Source: Eubacteriaceae bacterium (GTDB lineage: Bacteria > Bacillota > Clostridia > Peptostreptococcales > Anaerovoracaceae). From it: 55,833 bases of DNA. The notes beneath the pieces are model-generated. The model did not search any database, was not told the origin of the DNA, and worked only from the letters and a program-made list of their open reading frames with translations. Made by a program: the position numbers and the translations under genes. Below, one piece after another: positions 54,103-55,833 of this stretch; positions within the stretch are counted from its first letter, which is position 1; each line of letters begins with the position of its first letter. The stretch is taken from contig JAQYNQ010000073.1 of NCBI GenBank assembly GCA_028727785.1, positions 1 through 55,833 on the forward strand, given 5' to 3'.

Positions 54103-55482
54103 ATGAGTATTAACAAAAACGAAATCCCTTACAAAATCTACCTAACAGAAGAAGAGCTTCCAAAGCAATGGTATAATGTCAGAGCCGACATGAAAATCAA
54201 GCCTGCTCCCCTATTGAATCCGGGAACAGGACAGCCTATGACAGCAGAAGAACTTGAGGCTGTTTTCTGCAAAGAACTTGTTAAGCAGGAACTTGACGAA
54301 GACACTCCATACATCGATATTCCTCAGGAAATCCAGGACTTCTATAAAATGTACAGACCATCACCTCTGGTTAGAGCATACTGTCTGGAAAAGAAACTGG
54401 GAACACCTGCAAAAATATACTATAAATTTGAAGGAAATAATACAAGTGGATCACATAAGCTGAATTCAGCTATTGCTCAGGCTTACTATGCAAAAGAGCA
54501 GGGTCTGAAAGGCGTAACAACAGAAACAGGTGCAGGCCAGTGGGGTACTGCATTATCAATGGCTTCCGCATATCTTGGTCTGGACTGTAAGGTTTACATG
54601 GTAAAGGTATCCTATGAACAGAAACCGTTCCGTCGTGAAGTTATGAGAACATACGGTGCATCAGTTACACCTTCCCCATCAGAAACAACTAATGTAGGCA
54701 GAGAGATTCTTGCAAAATTCCCCGGAACAACAGGCTCCCTGGGATGTGCAATTTCAGAAGCAGTTGAAGATGCGGTAACACATGAAGGATACAGATATGT
54801 ACTTGGATCCGTTTTGAATCAGGTACTGTTACATCAGAGTGTAATTGGTCTGGAAACTAAAGCAGCTATGGACAAATATGGTATCAAGCCAGATGTTATC
54901 ATCGGTTGTGCCGGTGGTGGCTCCAACCTTGGCGGTCTTATTTCTCCATTTATGGGTGAAAAGCTGAGAGGAGAAGCTGACTATCAGATCATCGCAGTTG
55001 AACCTGCAAGTTGCCCTTCATTTACAAGAGGTACATATGCATATGACTTCTGTGATACAGGTCATGTATGCCCTCTTGCTAAGATGTATACTCTGGGAAG
55101 CGAATTCATTCCTTCACCAAACCACGCAGGCGGTCTGAGATTCCACGGAATGAGCAGTACACTTTCAGAGCTGTATCATCAGGGTCTTATGGAAGCAAGA
55201 GCTGTTGAACAGACTTCAGTATTTGAGGCAGTTCAGGAATTCGCAAGAGTTGAAGGTATTCTTCCTGCTCCCGAATCCGGCCACGCTATTAAAGTTGCCA
55301 TGGACGAAGCAAAGAAGTGCATCGAAACAGGCGAGGAAAAAACTATACTGTTCGGCCTGACAGGAACTGGTTACTTTGATATGTATGCATATGGAACATA
55401 CAACGATGGCACAATGTCAGATTACATTCCGACTGACGAAGAACTTGCTGCAAGTATAGCAAATCTTCCAAAAGTCAAATAA
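54103..55482 (+). CDS. trpB: TrpB-like PLP-dependent tryptophan synthase (TrpB2)
   Basis: A 459-residue type-2 TrpB, longer than the canonical beta subunit because of its N-terminal extension (residues 1-80). Lys119 in NNTSGSHKLNSA binds PLP. TETGAGQWG holds the catalytic glutamate, and GCAGGGSNLGG near 269 binds the cofactor phosphate. TrpB2 condenses indole and serine without needing TrpA. No trpA or other trp genes lie here, but the upstream T-box with a UGG specifier shows control by tryptophan. AAAGGAAA precedes the ATG. Indole salvage is the likely role. Confidence 0.94.
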   Translation: MSINKNEIPYKIYLTEEELPKQWYNVRADMKIKPAPLLNPGTGQPMTAEELEAVFCKELVKQELDEDTPYIDIPQEIQDFYKMYRPSPLVRAYCLEKKLGTPAKIYYKFEGNNTSGSHKLNSAIAQAYYAKEQGLKGVTTETGAGQWGTALSMASAYLGLDCKVYMVKVSYEQKPFRREVMRTYGASVTPSPSETTNVGREILAKFPGTTGSLGCAISEAVEDAVTHEGYRYVLGSVLNQVLLHQSVIGLETKAAMDKYGIKPDVIIGCAGGGSNLGGLISPFMGEKLRGEADYQIIAVEPASCPSFTRGTYAYDFCDTGHVCPLAKMYTLGSEFIPSPNHAGGLRFHGMSSTLSELYHQGLMEARAVEQTSVFEAVQEFARVEGILPAPESGHAIKVAMDEAKKCIETGEEKTILFGLTGTGYFDMYAYGTYNDGTMSDYIPTDEELAASIANLPKVK

Positions 55483-55520
55483 AAAATAACGCAATTTCTC
55501 CAAAAGTATATACAAACGTA

Positions 55521-55564
55521 AACACCCGCGGTGCCCGTACAAGTACACAAAAACCGCGGGTGTT
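55521..55564 (+). terminator. Strong stem-loop after trpB2
   Basis: AACACCCGCGGT pairs perfectly with ACCGCGGGTGTT (12 bp) with a 20-base loop that contains GTAC twice. It is followed by TGTGTGTTTATT, so the U-run is weak, but it is the likely 3' end of the trpB2 transcript. Confidence 0.75.
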
Positions 55565-55595
55565 GTGTGTTTATTATCATCAAAACCCCTGCAGC

Positions 55596-55668
55596 CGCAG
55601 TTGCTGTAACAGCAGCAGCAATTACAGAAAACATTGTTGTAATTGTTGCCACTATTGTTACAGCTGCG
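55596..55668. repeat. Long inverted repeat, about 73 bases
   Basis: Nested arms pair: CGCA with TGCG, GCTGTAACA (55603-55611) with TGTTACAGC (55656-55664), and GCAGCAATTACA (55615-55626) with TGTAATTGTTGC (55638-55649, one G-T pair), leaving an 11-base loop. The sequence is rich in GCA/GCT/GTT triplets. It sits in the 328-base gap after trpB2, with no gene assigned. Confidence 0.7.
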
Positions 55669-55713
55669 AAAATACTTTTATTTTGTTTTATCCAATAAAT
55701 TCATCGATTATTC

Positions 55714-55742
55714 TTTATATTTCGACACAATTATGATACAAT
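55714..55742 (+). promoter_or_regulatory. Candidate promoter of the gene leaving the window
   Basis: TTTATA, 17 bases, TACAAT. The transcript would begin with a TAAAACTG/CAGTTTTA hairpin (55746-55770) and reach an AAGGTG ribosome binding site at 55795-55800. Confidence 0.5.
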
Positions 55743-55810
55743 GTCTAAAACTGAAACTAAAACAGTTTTATTGGAAGAAATATTTTAAAAAACGAAGGTG
55801 ATAAGCGAAA

Positions 55811-55833
55811 TGACAATTATTGACTTACTAGAA
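55811..55833 (+). CDS. Start of a gene cut by the window edge
   Basis: An ATG 10 bases after AAGGTG opens a frame (MTIIDLL and onwards) that runs off the window after seven full codons. Too short to recognise. The ribosome binding site and upstream promoter are the only support. Confidence 0.55.

Noticed and set aside
55422..55652. Minus-strand 76-codon frame with an Ala/Thr/Val-rich hydrophobic segment
   Set aside because: Starts at GTG without a ribosome binding site, overlaps the terminator stem and the trpB2 end, and its hydrophobic part is explained by the inverted repeat. A short membrane peptide cannot be fully excluded.

Overview
The window comes from a low-GC Gram-positive anaerobe of the class Clostridia. 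The evidence is strong AGGAGG-type ribosome binding sites, the Firmicutes order rimP-nusA-ylxR-ylxQ-infB-rbfA-nrnA-truB-ribF-rpsO-pnp, a dnaG-rpoD-trmK-nif3 cluster, a T-box riboswitch, a giant 2-hydroxyacyl-CoA dehydratase activase, a butyrate/amino-acid-fermentation type crotonase and a lone TrpB2. I cannot name the genus. Most of the window is ordinary chromosome. The only mobile DNA seen is the 5' part of an IS1182-type transposase gene at the left edge.

Layout. 1-600: truncated IS and its promoter. 600-7100: yebC, the giant activase and a MATE exporter. 7068-7423: RNase P RNA. 7435-13435: nif3, trmK, rpoD, dnaG, dgt and dut (minus strand). 13530-14444: an unknown cysteine-rich protein. 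14520-19947: a tight five-gene minus-strand operon (rarD-type exporter, YkvI-type permease, metallo-beta-lactamase-fold hydrolase, D-aminoacylase family, M20 amidohydrolase) that looks like salvage of N-acylated amino acids. 20011-20811: two small unknown genes. 20876-24967: pepF-nadK-rluA family-mntP (plus). 25065-29004: Na/Pi symporter, an uncharacterised ATPase and a DUF975 membrane protein (minus). 29106-30576: thiN and crt (plus). 30648-33494: cupin, HTH membrane protein and a NhaC-like antiporter with an unusual leader. 33763-44523: the translation and RNA-metabolism superoperon (minus), in which rimP is frameshifted at an A8 tract. 44727-45881: aldo/keto reductase with Fe-S sites. 46071-46361: tandem 52-bp hairpin repeats at the 3' end of an agmatinase-family gene. 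47408-51470: pstSCAB-phoU (minus), where phoU seems to have an early nonsense codon before its usable start. 51824-55482: Ca/Na antiporter, HAD phosphatase and a tryptophan T-box controlling trpB2. The window ends in the first codons of another gene.

How it fits together. Transcription and translation functions (sigma A, primase, NusA, IF2, S15, PNPase, RNase P RNA and YlxR) form the housekeeping core. Phosphate is taken up by two systems, Na/Pi symport and Pst. The least-explained structures are regulatory: the antiporter leader, where a short peptide ORF overlaps a terminator hairpin; the 52-bp hairpin array and a related hairpin after pstS; the T-box with an atypical antiterminator sequence; and a long inverted repeat near the right end. 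No CRISPR array, tRNA, rRNA, prophage or classical defence system was seen.
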